Source: Chrysomallon squamiferum (lineage: Eukaryota; Mollusca; Gastropoda; Neomphalida; Peltospiridae). From it: a stretch of DNA of 64,000 nucleotides. The position numbers and the translations under genes were made by a program. Position 1 is the first letter of the stretch, and every line of letters begins with the position of its first letter. The notes beneath the pieces are model-generated. The model was given only the letters and a program-made list of their open reading frames with translations, ran no database searches and was not told the origin of the DNA. Below are positions 25,366 through 38,013 of this stretch, in pieces. The stretch is taken from NCBI GenBank assembly GCA_012295275.1, contig CM022665.1, forward strand, positions 15,811,476-15,875,475. Reading direction: 5' to 3'.

Positions 25366-28300
25366 ACAAAATTTTACATTTCAATTTTTAGTGGTTAAAA
25401 TATTTGTATAATTTTAAAACGAAAAGTAAAACACATTGTGCTAAAAATATATTATACATATTTGACTTCTTATAATCACTTGATTAGTTTAACGAATATT
25501 TACTACAAGTAATAAGAAATATTATTTCAGAAGTTCGGATAAAATCGACACCTTTCGGCCGCAGTCAGATGAGCCGATAACAACGAAGAGATGTTAAAAT
25601 GTGTTTTTGTACCCTTTTATACCGATTCAACGTGTACAGAAGTAGGCATTTCTTTTCAATTTGATATTTAACTTAATAATAGTAATAATAATAATAAAAT
25701 GTTAATTACATAGTCATTAAATTTATTTCACTAGCAAAATTATAAATAAATAAATAATTAATATATAATATATATATACATACTACTACTATTAACGTAA
25801 CTAAGCCCAGAACTAAAACTACTATTTCTATTACTGCTAATGAAATAAACTGAAATAAATAATATTTAATTATTTATGTATATTTTTGCAAATGAAATCC
25901 AGTATCTGAAGTACATTTGATTTTTATTCTTTTTTTGAGTGTTTTTTTTATTAGATTTGTTGGCTATGTACAGTCTGAAAGGACGTGAATGTTGATGTCT
26001 GTACTGTAGGTGGTGGTCGTGCAATACTTGCTATTCATATCTTCTGTTCATTAAATTGCAATGTTATTTTTTTTTTTTTTTTTTTTTTTATATATATATA
26101 TAATAGCATTTGTTTGTTTATTTCTTTTCACTTATTTATTCACTGATTGACTGACTAATTCATACATGCATTAATTCATTCATTATTTATTTAAATTTAT
26201 TTAAACAATTTCCAAGAATCACTTTTTACAGCTAATTATATAAATGCCTCTAAGCAGCTTACAATTGCTATTACATTTTATTCATAAGTAAACAAAACTT
26301 GTATATTATGCAAATTTCAAATGTGATAGGTTAATGCAATACAGACACCTTTAAAATTAAAGCTCAGAATTAGACAGCACAATATAAAAAGTTATATTTG
26401 ATAAAAATACAGATGTAAGATTTAGTGTAAAAACATGTAAACCCCAATTAATTACCTTTGGGTGCAGCTTGTGTTAAATTCTTTAAAAAAGAAATTATGT
26501 GTTTACTGGCAGTATTACAACACTGAAACTATTTAAATATATTGTATTTTATTTTTTAGATACCTGAGTAAGTTTCTTTCAGTACTAGCGAATGTTCAAC
26601 TTCAAGTTCGAAAACATCAGATTTGGCATAATTTATGCATTATCAATATCATTTCACTTGTAGTTCTCTCATTTTCACTTCTATTAATCTAATTTATTTA
26701 ATAGCAGACCAAAAATATGACAGACTAAAAGATAAAGTGAATAAAGTTTTGTTTTGTTTTTAATATAATAAGTGAACTTTTCTTTCCTTTTTGCAGAATT
26801 TTAAAAGTGGATTTTCTTTTCTTTTTCTTCTTTTTTTAAATATCTTTTATTATTATTATTACAGACATAGCAAAATATGATGGATTTAAAACTTATAAAT
26901 GTAAAGAAATTGTTATCTCAGTCTTATATGAATTTTATTGATAAATATTTTAAAATCTGTTTTTCATTTTCAAACTGTTATTATTATTTAATAATAAACA
27001 AGAAACATGCCAGCAAAAGACAACAGATTTATAGATAAATCATAAATCGCACAAACATAAACAGTACTGTTTATGTTTGTGTGAATTTTAAATTTCCTAA
27101 AAAACAAAAACAAATAGATATATTTCTAAATTTCATAGTTCTGATATTGATAAATAATACTTTTTTCTTTTTTCTTTTTTTAATTTTGAAATTATTAATA
27201 TTTATTATTTGTTTCAGTTAATAAAAAAAAAATCATGGTGGAAGAGGATTACTGATTTAGAACTACAAACAATAAACAAAATTTTATTTCTGAATAAAAT
27301 ATGTTTGTTAAAGATGAATAAAATACTAGTTTTCTTTTTCTTCAGTAAATATTAATATTATTTTTTTTAATTTTATTTCTCTTTACAGACAATGTAAGAA
27401 GACAACATTTTTAATTTTTTTTTTATAACAGACTGTTATTACTAAATAATATTTTAATTTTCTTCTTGTGATTGTTAAAATTTATATATTTATTTATTTA
27501 TTTATTAGTTTACACATAACACAAACATGAAACCAGATTTACAGACATAACCAACAGACAAATATATTTTTGTATATGATTGTTTGAGTTTATTATTATT
27601 ATTATTATTTTAAATTAACATTAATAAATAAATGTTTCCTTCTATTTACAGAATGTTAAAATTTGTTTTTGTTCTGTTCTAAGTAGCAAACATGATAAAA
27701 GAAAACAATATCTATCTATTACTAAAAATGATAAATAAAATGTTAAAATTTTGTAATAGTGTTTATTATTAACAAATATATATATATATTTTTTTTTTAG
27801 TTTTCAAATCGTTAATATTTATTATATCATTTAATTTATCAACTAGAACATAGATTTACCAAAGGGTCATTCCGTGTCAAATCACCAAATGGGTTAAACC
27901 CGACTGTCTCAGATTTTTATAAAACTTGGTATACTTGTTGACTGGGATCCCCTAGCACCAAATCTGAAATATTAGCCCAATTGGATCAGTGGTATGGGAG
28001 ATATGACACCGAATTTTGAGATTTTTGGCAAAAATGGGCGTGACCACCAACCTTAGAACCCTCATATCTCATGAACTCATGGGCCAATCTTCATAAAATT
28101 GGTATTGTTGAAAAGGCAATATGACAAGGATTTCAAATCTGTTCAGTTTGGAAAATATGTGAGTACATTGACCTTTTGACCTTTGATATGACATTGAAAT
28201 TGACCGTGTGGATCACGTGACCTTGAGATGACCTTTATTGAAATTTAATCTCCCACATGTTAACTAAAACATATAAAAGTTTCCTGGGTGTAATGTTTTT

Positions 28301-29711
28301 TATTTAGCCACAATATAGATTTAAAAAATGCACATACATGAAAATAACACCTTTTCAGCCATTAAGATCTGATTAACTAAAACCTGAATGATCAAGGAAT
28401 CACCATCTTTCTTGATCATGAAAAACATTGATATAAATAATATCTATTTTCACGTTTACGGTAACAAGAATTACAACATATAATATTCCAAGTGAATAAA
28501 AAATCAAACTCGCATCATTTCTGTTTTTAATTTTAATCTTTAAGGATGACAACCCCCCCCCCAAAAAAAAAACCCCAATCTTTTTTAAACTTTCTTCAGA
28601 TTATGAAAAGAATTATTTTGATACGTATCTTCAGATGAAAATTCAAGTTTGTTTAGCAAAAAACAACAAAACAACAAACAACAACAAGAGAATCGGGTGC
28701 GACACGCTACAGCCAGCGCTTTTTCTATTAATGTATAACATTTTTGTTCGGGTACTGTGACACAAAGTTTTGGACTGTGAGAACTTTTTAGCGTATAATG
28801 ATACACACTGATCAGTAAATTTCATTTGTTAATATGAATCGATTCACATGTCAGTGTTAAGCTAAGATTCTATCAGCAAGTTACATTGCTCCATTTTCAA
28901 CATTGTTACACACCGCGCCCCGCGTTCCTAATTACGTAGTGCTTAATAAAATGTTTATCATGTTCGTGGAATAATATTTTTGTTTATTAGTACATGACTG
29001 TGATTATTTTCCATTTAATTTTCAAACACAATAATAGTTTTTAAGTGTTTATTTGCAAACAGAATATGCACAAATGTTAGATAAATAAAAAAATTATTAT
29101 TATTATTATTCTCATTTTGTTATTAAAATTATAATATATATATTTGAAAGCAAGTGTAATTGCAAGCAACATTTTTTATTTTTATTTTTTTAAAGTAAAC
29201 TATGCTTAGGAATACAATCATGAAAATGGCTCAGGAGGAAATGCATACAAAATAAGTAAAATATATAACTAATTTGTTCATTTAATATATCTGTGTATAC
29301 CAGTGTAAATGTTGTCGTGTTTATGTATGTGTGGATGGATGGATGTAAGTATGTTTGTGTGTACATATATATGTACAAGTGTGTATATATGTGTGTGTGT
29401 TATGCATGTTTGTATGTGTATGTGTGTTATGCATGTTTGTATGTGTATGCATGTCTGTGAGTATATATGTATGCACGCGCATATGCATGTGTTATGTATA
29501 CATCGTACACGTATCTATATATATGTATACACAATAAAAAAATATATATATAGTTTATGTGTCAAACAACAAGATGTAATTTATGTATTTACTTAAGTAT
29601 ACATGGTATACAAAATTTAAAAAAATGATTTATTCCTCCTCTATCATAAAGCAATATTCTAATATTTTCTAAAACAAATGTCAAGGTATAATGGCTTCTG
29701 CAATATTTAAA
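25366..29711. other. Intergenic region between MDN1 and the peptidase gene
   Basis: No supported gene. AT-rich with poly-T near 26066-26088 and many TTA/ATT runs. At 26780-27780, loosely similar segments recur around TTTACAGACA or TTACAGAATG, possibly a very old tandem array. A repeat-like block lies at 27863-28250, a CpG-bearing patch at 28690-28935, and an imperfect GT/ATG repeat tract near 29320-29530. Confidence 0.6.
27863..28250. repeat. Probable interspersed repeat starting GGGTCATTCCGTGTCAAATC
   Basis: This block has much more balanced base composition than its surroundings and a sharp left edge in AT-rich sequence. Its opening resembles a terminal sequence I have seen at repeats in many invertebrate genomes, but I cannot name the class. 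It includes CATATCTCATGAACTCATGG and repeated TGACCTTTGA/TGACCTT motifs. No reading frame. Confidence 0.4.
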
Positions 29712-29717
29712 TTTATT
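29712..29717 (-). terminator. AATAAA polyadenylation signal of the peptidase gene
   Basis: On the minus strand AATAAA follows the stop codon by about ten bases (TAAAGGACAAAGAATAAA), giving an unusually short 3' UTR if used. Confidence 0.5.
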
Positions 29718-29726
29718 CTTTGTCCT

Positions 29727-29894
29727 TTAAGGCTGAACAGTTTTCATTCCGGTTAGAGCCAAAGAAACAAGAATGAATGCTGGGAACACATGCGATCCTG
29801 AATAAAATGAAACAAAATGAAATGTAATAAGATAAAATATAGTAAAACATAAAATAAATTAAAGAAAAATAATATGTATGTATACGTATAAATA

Positions 29895-29937
<43 letters not shown>

Positions 29938-32799
29938 AGACAAAATACAAAAATAAAATAAAACCAAAAATTTATTGATTTTGTAATTTGACAGTTTTTT
30001 TGTTTATGTGAAGCTTATTTAAAATACTGAACAGTATATGTTCTCTCTACACCTCCTCCCCCGTTTTTTCAACAACGCACTAACCCTGGAAATCATTTAC
30101 TCTTACGAAGATGACAGTGTAATTTAGAAGAAAATTATAAAATATTCTTAAGCTACATTACAAAATACATTTAACTTATATATATATATATACCTGAATT
30201 TGTATAAGCCACAACAGGTGCCAGTTGGTCCACAGTAGCTGCAAGAGTCTTTGCCGTCTTGGCTGCGAACCCAATCATACTATCATTAACCCTTTCCATG
30301 GTGTCACAACTCTGATGGTAACATTTGTTCATGTAACCTCTGAAGTTGGCTGAATTATAATAAAACAAATACATTCAGAGAGATTGACATCCATATGGAA
30401 CCAACTAATAACGCTAACATGTCTGATACAAAAATCAGTGAATAAAGATACTTTAATTAGTTCCTGTTACCTGTGTCGGTTAAAAAAATGGCGCGGATTC
30501 CTGCCTGCCAGAACGTGGCATGATCACTTCGCATAAAATTGTTGTATCGCACAAATTCTTCTTGTGAAACGTAATCCCCTTTTAGCATGGATAAATTTAG
30601 TTTTTCGATTTCGTACTGGCTTTGTCCCTGGCGATGGAACTGTGTTACAAACGCATTCATCATCTGGGAATCAGCTGGGCGACCTATCACAGTAAGAAAA
30701 TCACCTTGGTTGCCATCGCTTTTAAGATGTTTAGCTGTAATAGGGAACAACTAAAAAAGAAAACATACGAAAACAAATTTAGAGAAAAAGCAACAAAAAA
30801 ACATTTTATTTTTATTTTTTATTTTTTATTTTTTAAAGCTGTAACATTAAGTACGAAGAAAGAAAAAGAATAGATGAATTATGATGTGAATGAAAGGAGA
30901 AGGCGGGTGAAACGAAAAGTAATATTTTTAATAAAAATCAATAGATCAGTCAATAAATAAGTAAGTAAATAAACAAAGAAAAAAACAAAACCAAAAACAG
31001 ACGATGTGCCTTGATAATTAAACTTTCTGATTACCGGTACTGAAAAAAGTTGAAATATGCTGATATAGTGAGACAGAAATTAAAAAGTAAATAATAAACA
31101 AATAAATAATAAAAAGGAAACCACAAGATATTCAGCTGCAATGCGAGCAGCAGAAATAAATAAGAGAAAGTAGATTTAACAATAAGAAAACAATGCATCT
31201 TTGTAAATATAATAATGTTTTAACCTGGCTAAATGTCATAGAAGTATGGATTCAGTGCGGGAAGTTCATTACATTGTCCACACAATGTGTATCAATGAAA
31301 ATAACACGTTTTTGTTAATACAATTAACATTTTATCATTAAAATACACACCAGTAATTGTATTTAGCAATGAAAACATCTTTGTAAATATTATAAACTTT
31401 TAACCTGGCTAAACATCACTGAAGTTATGGGTAGTGACTGAGATTGTCTGTGTTCGTCAAAGTTCATTATAGTATCCATCACCATCACACCGGAAACCTT
31501 TGGCGTCTTGGACCAGAAATGAGGAACCCATTCAGTGATAAAATGCTTGCTTCCGCAACCTATATCGTCACAAGCGCGATCTCTAACAGAGGCTGAAATA
31601 ATTATTATCTAAATATATAGATATACACACACACACACACACACACTCTCATATATATATGTATATATATTTAACAGAAACAACAAAAACCAAAATCATA
31701 AAATGACAACATAACAAAAAAAACACAAACAAAACCTACAAATATAAACAGTAATAACAATAAAAATTCGCACAGCCGTACAAATAAAAAAATAAGTGAA
31801 CAATAACAATATTAATCTTGTAATATTAAATTTTTTAGAAATAAGTCCGTAAATTGTTATCATTATTATTATTATTATAGATCAAAATAATAATGATTAT
31901 AATAATAATTTTCTAAAAAAAAATGTCTTCCTCTCTTTTCTCTTTTCTCTTCTTTTCCGTAAACCCTCACCTTATGAACTTAAAAATCTTGTTATGTACT
32001 TCGTTCTCTGAACTTTAATTTTGTACCCAACATCAACAACCCCCAACCCACTTAACTCTTTTGGCAGCTGAAGTTGTTCTCCTGATTATATAATGTTTCC
32101 CGTTTGACCTTTCTTCTTCTTCTTCTTCTTCTTCTTATTGTTATTATAGATCAGAATAAAAAATAATAATCATAATAATTCACAGAATAGTTTAAATATT
32201 CAAGTCAAACTTCGATAACTTGAAATTAAAGTGGACAGAGAAATGAGTGAATGTTACGTTTTTAATGTCAAGACAGTTTCCTAGTAGACCTGTTATGGAT
32301 ACATGACATGATAACAGTATTCCAGAATTATAATACTGAAATTAAATTACATTTTTCCCATTCTTCAAAATCGAAAGCAGCGAAAATAACAGTGTTGTTT
32401 CTGTGTGTTCGACTTGCCACTTTTTTGGCTGCCTGCAGCATAGCAACGACAGCTGCACCATTGTCATCAACGCCTGAAAAAAAAAAAAATTGTGTGTTTA
32501 CACACATACACACACACACATAAGTTTATATACACATTATAAAACTGAAAGAAGACCGAACCATTTCACCTACCAACCTACTAAACAAAAACAAAAACAA
32601 GAGAGAGAGTGAGAAAAATAATAACAACAATAAAAAATAAAAATAAAGAAATGAAAACAAAAAAACAAAAAACTCGAAAGGAGAAAGAAATTCTAACCCA
32701 GGAGCGGGGCGTGATTTAGAAAAGTGGGTGTGATTATTATTTAAGCGTATCTTTCGTACGTGCTACAAATGCATAAATGTTCGCTGCTCTTTATTATTA

Positions 32800-32859
<60 letters not shown>

Positions 32860-35233
32860 GGCGATTTGATCAAATTAGTATTGAAAAGCAGATATTGTTA
32901 TTGTTGTTGTTATTATTATTACATTTTAATGGAATCATTATTCAAGAGCGATGAACTTAAGGTGAAACAAAATATTTTTATACTTCAGTTGAAGCTTTGT
33001 AGTACTTTCCACAAATTCTTGTTGTCATATTCATGATTACTTTCTATTTATATAATAACAATAGGCCTAATGATAAATAATGTAATAATAATAACAATAA
33101 TAAAAAAAAGTTATTGTAGAATATAGATACAGTTTTTTGGTTGTTGAGATATCTGAAAGCTTAACAAACTTTACCAGAACTGAATCTCATTGTATCGTAG
33201 TGTGCTGCAATTCCAACAATGACGTCATTGTCAGTGTTGAAGTGTTTTCCTTTCAAGACACCAAGAACGTTTGTGCCTTTCACCTGAAAAAGTAATGCGT
33301 AGTGAAATAAAAACATGCGTGACGGTTACACATACCCCCCACATAACACTGAAGAAACAAAACAATTTGCTGTTGTATGCAATAAATAATCATTGTAACA
33401 TGAGCAACAACAACATCAACAACAATAAATAAATGAATAAAAATAAATTATTTAACATATGCAATACGGGAAAACATTTTGAAAGGAAATAATATATAAA
33501 GTAATTAACTAATTAAATATACAACAACAACAACTATCACTACTACTATTAATAATAGTAATAATAATAATATCAGTAGTAGTAGAAGTAGCAACAGAAG
33601 CAGCTGTAGTAGGAATAGCAGCAATAACAATGGTATTTTTTATTTTATTTTATTTTTTAAAACGATGATGATAGTTAAAATGATAAGAATAATAAAATTA
33701 CTTATGTTGATGATGACGATAATAACGATAACAACAACAATAACGTATTTCAGTAATATTTTCTTTAAAAAAAAAAAAGAGACATTATTGTCACTTACGT
33801 TTCGCATGAGAGTTGGAAATACGTCTACATGTGTTTCAAGGCCATAGTCCCTAAACTGGTCCCTAATGAACCGCATCGCTCTACGTTTGTATTTGGGATA
33901 TGTTACGTGATGTCTTGGTTGAGAGAAATGGGACTGTAATGTGTTTTTCATCCATTCTTGGTCGATGTCAGCACGGACAAACAACACTTGAAAAAATATA
34001 ATGTATTGTAAGTAATTAGTGCATGTACCTACGTATTTGATCATGTCGTTATAATTATAGATGCAAATAAATTACAGTAAATAAATAAACAAAGGTCGAC
34101 AAAAATCAAAAATAACTGTATGCACACACGCATAATATGCATACATACGCATTTATACGGTATATGACAAAACAAAACAAAATAAATAAATAAAAATAAC
34201 CTCCATGACAAAGCTAAAATTTAATAGTCGAAAAATCTTTAAATATTCCTGGTGGTACAAGTCACTAATATTTTTTTTTTTAATTATTATTATTTTGGGT
34301 GATACAATGATAAAGTATGATATTAAAATAACAATGTTAAAAAAAGCTGATCGTTCAAACCGGTTAACTTGAAAGTGTAAAGAATTTTACCAAACCATTT
34401 ATTATTACCTCAACAGGTACACTTTATACTACATATCACAAGCAACGTTTGAAAATGAAATAGGATTCCAGGAAAACTGCGTATCGTTTAGTTTTGTTTA
34501 TCTGATAATATGATTTGACTTGAATTAGTTGTATCTGGCCTCGATATACCGAAGAAAAAAAAAAAAAAAAAAAAAAACACGAGACGAAAAAAACCGAAAA
34601 AAAAAACCGAGTGAAATAAATAAATAAATAATTATAAAACATCCTAAAAATGATCACGTAGTTAAGAAGAACAAGGACAATCGTAATAAAACCACCACCA
34701 ATAATAAACATTGTAACAACATCTGAGTGAAATATTTGCGAATGGTACTATTAAAAGGCTGACAACCATTTGAGGAATTAAATTACAGAAATTATTTATG
34801 CAAAATCTACATAACGTCAACAATATTTTTGACTGTGATAAACCACGTCGGCAGTGGTTGCGATAAAATTTAAATAAGCTACCGAAATGTTTTGTAATTA
34901 ACAGATATCTTTGGTAGTCGGTATAATTAGCTGAAATAAACTTTGTGTAAATTCAAAATGACTGTTTTATTTTCCTCTAGGTTCCAGTTAAACTAAAATA
35001 AAATAAATTAAGGATCCACATTAGAAAATGATTTTTTATTTTTATTTATTTATTTATTTATTTATTTTTATTTTATAGTTCATTTAATAAACAGATCTAT
35101 CCATTGTGTAAGAAATAAAATAAAATCAAGTGAAAAACAGAACTATTGATTCTAAATATTATTATCTTCAATTCAAACTAAATGTCCCAAAAAATCAAAA
35201 TGGCGGTTTACACCTGTTGTGCATTGTAGTGTC

Positions 35234-35281
<48 letters not shown>

Positions 35282-35382
35282 AGAAAAAGGCGAAGTGTAA
35301 AAAGAACAATAAATAACTAAATAACAAAATATAATTTCAATTTTATGTTACCTGTAAATACGAAGGCAAGCAAACACTTCAT
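29727..35382 (-). CDS. Secreted M28-family zinc metallopeptidase (aminopeptidase-like), 381 aa, 8 exons
   Basis: Exons: 35352-35382, 33799-33986, 33175-33283, 32351-32473, 31405-31592, 30471-30750, 30194-30349, 29727-29797; all GT-AG, 1146 nt in continuous phase. M28 peptidases are co-catalytic two-zinc exopeptidases. Expected ligands are present: H101 and D113 (AAHYDT; GVDDNGAAV), catalytic E146 and ligand E147 (DFEEW), D190 (VMDTIMNF), H290 (RSDHATFW), the last followed by the typical GIRAIFLTDT strand. Residues 1-16 form a signal peptide (MKCLLAFVFT..., likely cut after VRA), so the product is secreted. N-glycosylation sequons occur at N135 and N265. The last exon adds a hydrophobic tail (about 362-375) and ends MKTVQP, perhaps a membrane or GPI-type anchor. 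Start choice: only ATG giving a signal peptide and correct phase. Substrate cannot be told. Confidence 0.9.
29899..29934. repeat. (TG)n microsatellite
   Basis: About eighteen TG units in the last intron of the peptidase gene, about 100 bases before exon 8. Confidence 0.9.
31195..31290 (-). repeat. Decayed tandem copy of the 3' end of peptidase exon 5 plus donor
   Basis: Plus-strand GTTTTAACCTGGCTAAATGT at about 31217-31236 mirrors the true exon-intron edge CTTTTAACCTGGCTAAACAT at about 31397-31416, 180 bases away. Similarity continues into the intron (CATCTTTGTAAATAT) and into the exon (AAGTTCATTA...GTCCA versus AAGTTCATTATAGTATCCA). The copied donor is gttaaaac. The coding part is broken by indels. 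Confidence 0.75.
32797..32860. repeat. (TTA)n microsatellite
   Basis: About twenty uninterrupted ATT/TTA units in the third intron of the peptidase gene. Confidence 0.9.
35237..35281. repeat. (TTA)n microsatellite
   Basis: About fifteen ATT units in the first intron of the peptidase gene, close to exon 1. Confidence 0.9.
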
Positions 35383-35414
35383 GGTGAGTGGTCACAGGTC
35401 TTGTTAAGTGAATT

Positions 35415-35715
35415 GCGAGACGAAGAGTAACGCTTAGTTATAGGTCGCCTTGACAGTATCAAACATAGTCACAATTTCCTAGAAATATTTTCTATATATG
35501 GCACACAAAAAGCATTATATAGAAACTTAAAAAGAAAAAGAAGAAAAGAGAAAGAGAAAGAAGAAACAAATGAATAAAATAAAAATAATATGTAAACAAA
35601 CAAACAAAACAAAACATAATCTTAATTTTCTAGAACTAGACTATTCTCCATATATAGCATATGAAGAAAAAAAAATGTGTCAACTTCATTTACTGTGTGA
35701 AAACGATCGAATATA
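35415..35715. repeat. Segment upstream of the peptidase gene, paralogous to 39120-39660
   Basis: The upstream flank (AGAGTAACGCTTAGTTATAG, GTCGCCTTGACAGTA, CTATATATGGCACAC, CATTTACTGTGTGAAAA) recurs in the same order and orientation at 39130-39655. The sequence TCTATATATGGCACA (35489-35503) also has a second diverged version at 35645-35660. This probably marks an old duplication of the region 5' of the peptidase gene. Confidence 0.65.
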
Positions 35716-35782
35716 AAATGATACGCTCGTGATAAACTGAAAATATGGCAATCTTGCAGTAATTTATTATTTAAAAAACTAT

Positions 35783-35816
<34 letters not shown>

Positions 35817-35929
35817 TCAGTTTATTTTTTATACTAGAACACATGCAATTTTGTTATTATAACAGTTCCTGGAGTAAATGTATATTAAAAATTTCTTAAT
35901 ATAAACTCTACGTAAAAACACAAATTTAT

Positions 35930-36092
35930 TTTGACCCGTATGGGCCTCCGCAGCCGGAATAGCTAGTCCTTCATACAGAGTTACCTCCGTCTTGTTCGAT
36001 TCTGCAGAATCGCCTAAATTAGTACCTGATGATGAGCCATGTCTTATGTGGCCCGCTTCTCGAGAAAGGTTGCCCATGCCTGCTCTAAATAC
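35930..36092 (-). mobile_element. Fragment of a hAT-like element end
   Basis: On the minus strand this begins CAGGCATGGGCAACCTTTCT and contains GCGGGCCACATAAGACATG, and it ends near GGCCCATACGGGTC. CAGGCATGGGCAACC ends with a G/C-rich GGGCC(G/A)CAT segment are familiar from hAT families (recalled). The opposite inverted end and a target duplication are not visible, so it is truncated. A short open frame across it is chance. Confidence 0.45.
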
Positions 36093-36978
36093 ACATTTGT
36101 TCTCAGGGTAAAGTGTATGCAAAATGACTGAACATATTCCTTGACGTATATATTTGTAGAAAATATATGTTTATTCTTTCAGCATAATATTCGCATTGCA
36201 CATTCAAGAGGTGGATATTCTGTTAAGGTGTGATGAGTAATAGCAATAGCAGTAAGAGTGAAAAAATAAAATACACACACACCCACAGACACATACACAC
36301 AAACATTATATATAATTAAAAAAAAAATTAAGTAATTATAATAAAAATAATTAATAAAAATATAATAGTAATAATAAATGCACGCATTATAATTTGCATT
36401 CATTACAATACTTTAACAAAAAAAGACAACAACAACAACAAAAAAAACCCCAGTAAAATAAATAAAATAAAATAAAATAAATTATGTGAATTAATTTTGT
36501 ATAAGGTGTCAAATAACAGAAAACACTTTAGTACCGTTATTGCTAAGACATAAATTATAGCTTTATGCAGAACAGCATCAGTGTAGTAATCTTTTGATTC
36601 AAAAACCAATATTTTCTATCGTAAAAATATAAACCAATATATATTGTACGTATGGCAGGTACACAACAGATACTAGTATTAATATATTGGAAAAGAGACA
36701 TTTTATTTTATAAAAGTCAGACACCGAGAGCGAGAGAGAGAAAAAGAGGATAAAGAGAGAGAGATTACCCATACAGACGATTCACTGCTGACAAACAAAT
36801 TAATGCATGGGCTTCCTCTTTCAGTATGTAAAAAAAAAGTATCAGAAGTCAACTAATTTAAAAGAAAGAAAAAGGTCAATTCTTTTTTTTTGTTAAATTA
36901 AAAAAATTAAAAAGAAAGAATAATATGAATTAGTCTTGTCAATGTCTTTTTGTCGTTTTTCTTCCATTTTTTCTTTCT

Positions 36979-38013
36979 TCAAAGCATTGATTCTTTAGTG
37001 GACAAATCTCGAACTTGATTTCGTTGCGTACTGTTAATACTCAAAATGAAATCATTGCGACTGTCTTTCGTTTTACACATGATAATATCTTTGTATTCCT
37101 GTCTAATCCTCTTGTTCATAATTCCGTAAATAAAACAGTTAATGACGCTGTTGGCATGTCCCAGAATGTTGACTGCGGCATGCAGAACTACAAGATTTGG
37201 TGACGCATCAGCAAACATGGCTGTTAGACCGTAAGGTGTGGTAACAACCATGAATGCAATGAAAACGGCTAGTTGCGTCTTCACGCTCCTGATTTCTCGG
37301 ATATGTCTCTGCAAAATGACACTCTGTAGTTGGGTATTAACCTTTGCGTTTCGGCGAGATATGTTCGTAAGTATTTTCACATAGCAAGCTAGGGAAATGG
37401 ATACAGGAAATCCTATAACTGTCCCGACTACGATTACAGTGTACGATGTAGACTTGTATCTGTCATAGCTACATTCATGTATTAGTTTGTCGTAAGTCAA
37501 ATCGGAACAACAGAACAGCGGTAGACCAGCTAAGATCCAACCATACATCCACTGCACAGCACAGATAAGGTACACATTTCTAAGCGAAAAAATCTTAGCA
37601 CTTTTGGCGAAGTAACAAATCTGGCAGCACCTGTTAAGCGCAATGACCATTAAAGATGAAATTGATACAAATTTGAGCAATATGATCATGAAAGCGTTAA
37701 ACTGACACAGCATAAATGGGCCAGGGAAGCGTCCGTATAGAAGGTCTATTGTATCAAAAACGACAACATACGCCGTTAGCAAGAAATCCGCTACAGCTAG
37801 GTTACACAGCAAAATATTGTAACTAGTAGTGAGGTGACTGTTTTTGAATAGACCTACGATAACGTAGATAAACAGAGCAGTGATAACAGGATAGAAAAGT
37901 TCATTGTAAAATTCGTATCCCTGATACCACGGTGAAATGTAAACACTTAAATGGTTGTTGGTGGTACTGTTTCCACCGCTATTGGGACTGTTACTAACAC
38001 TGCTGTAATGCAT
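36979..38013 (-). CDS. Intronless class A (rhodopsin-family) G-protein-coupled receptor, 344 aa
   Basis: A single open frame with seven hydrophobic segments. Landmarks: LAVAD with D2.50 (D76), C3.25 (C103) and an ECL2 cysteine (C181) for the usual disulfide, W4.50 (W155), P5.50 (P203), P6.50 (P260). TM7 reads NCFIY (292-296), an NPxxY variant with Cys for Pro. DRY is replaced by NRC (127-129), followed by CQICY. The NRxCxIC and FIYG...RQEYK motifs recall melatonin-receptor and Tre1/moody/GPR84-like receptors, but the ligand is unknown. Helix 1 lacks the usual GN pair, and helix 6 has VTTP where CWxP is usual. The N-terminus has a glycosylation sequon (N15). The ATG used is the first in frame; a typical receptor length supports it. 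Confidence 0.85.
   Translation of the reverse strand: MHYSSVSNSPNSGGNSTTNNHLSVYISPWYQGYEFYNELFYPVITALFIYVIVGLFKNSHLTTSYNILLCNLAVADFLLTAYVVVFDTIDLLYGRFPGPFMLCQFNAFMIILLKFVSISSLMVIALNRCCQICYFAKSAKIFSLRNVYLICAVQWMYGWILAGLPLFCCSDLTYDKLIHECSYDRYKSTSYTVIVVGTVIGFPVSISLACYVKILTNISRRNAKVNTQLQSVILQRHIREIRSVKTQLAVFIAFMVVTTPYGLTAMFADASPNLVVLHAAVNILGHANSVINCFIYGIMNKRIRQEYKDIIMCKTKDSRNDFILSINSTQRNQVRDLSTKESML

Larger units (their letters stand above)
35383..36978. other. Intergenic region between the peptidase and GPCR genes
   Basis: Holds the duplicated upstream segment, poly-T at 35785-35813 and a hAT-like end fragment at 35930-36092. A CA-rich stretch lies near 36270-36305 and an (AG)n-like tract near 36728-36765. 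No gene supported. Confidence 0.7.

Noticed and set aside
29309-29596. Cys/Met/Val-rich frames near 29.4 kb
   Set aside because: Read-through of an imperfect GTAT/GTGT repeat.
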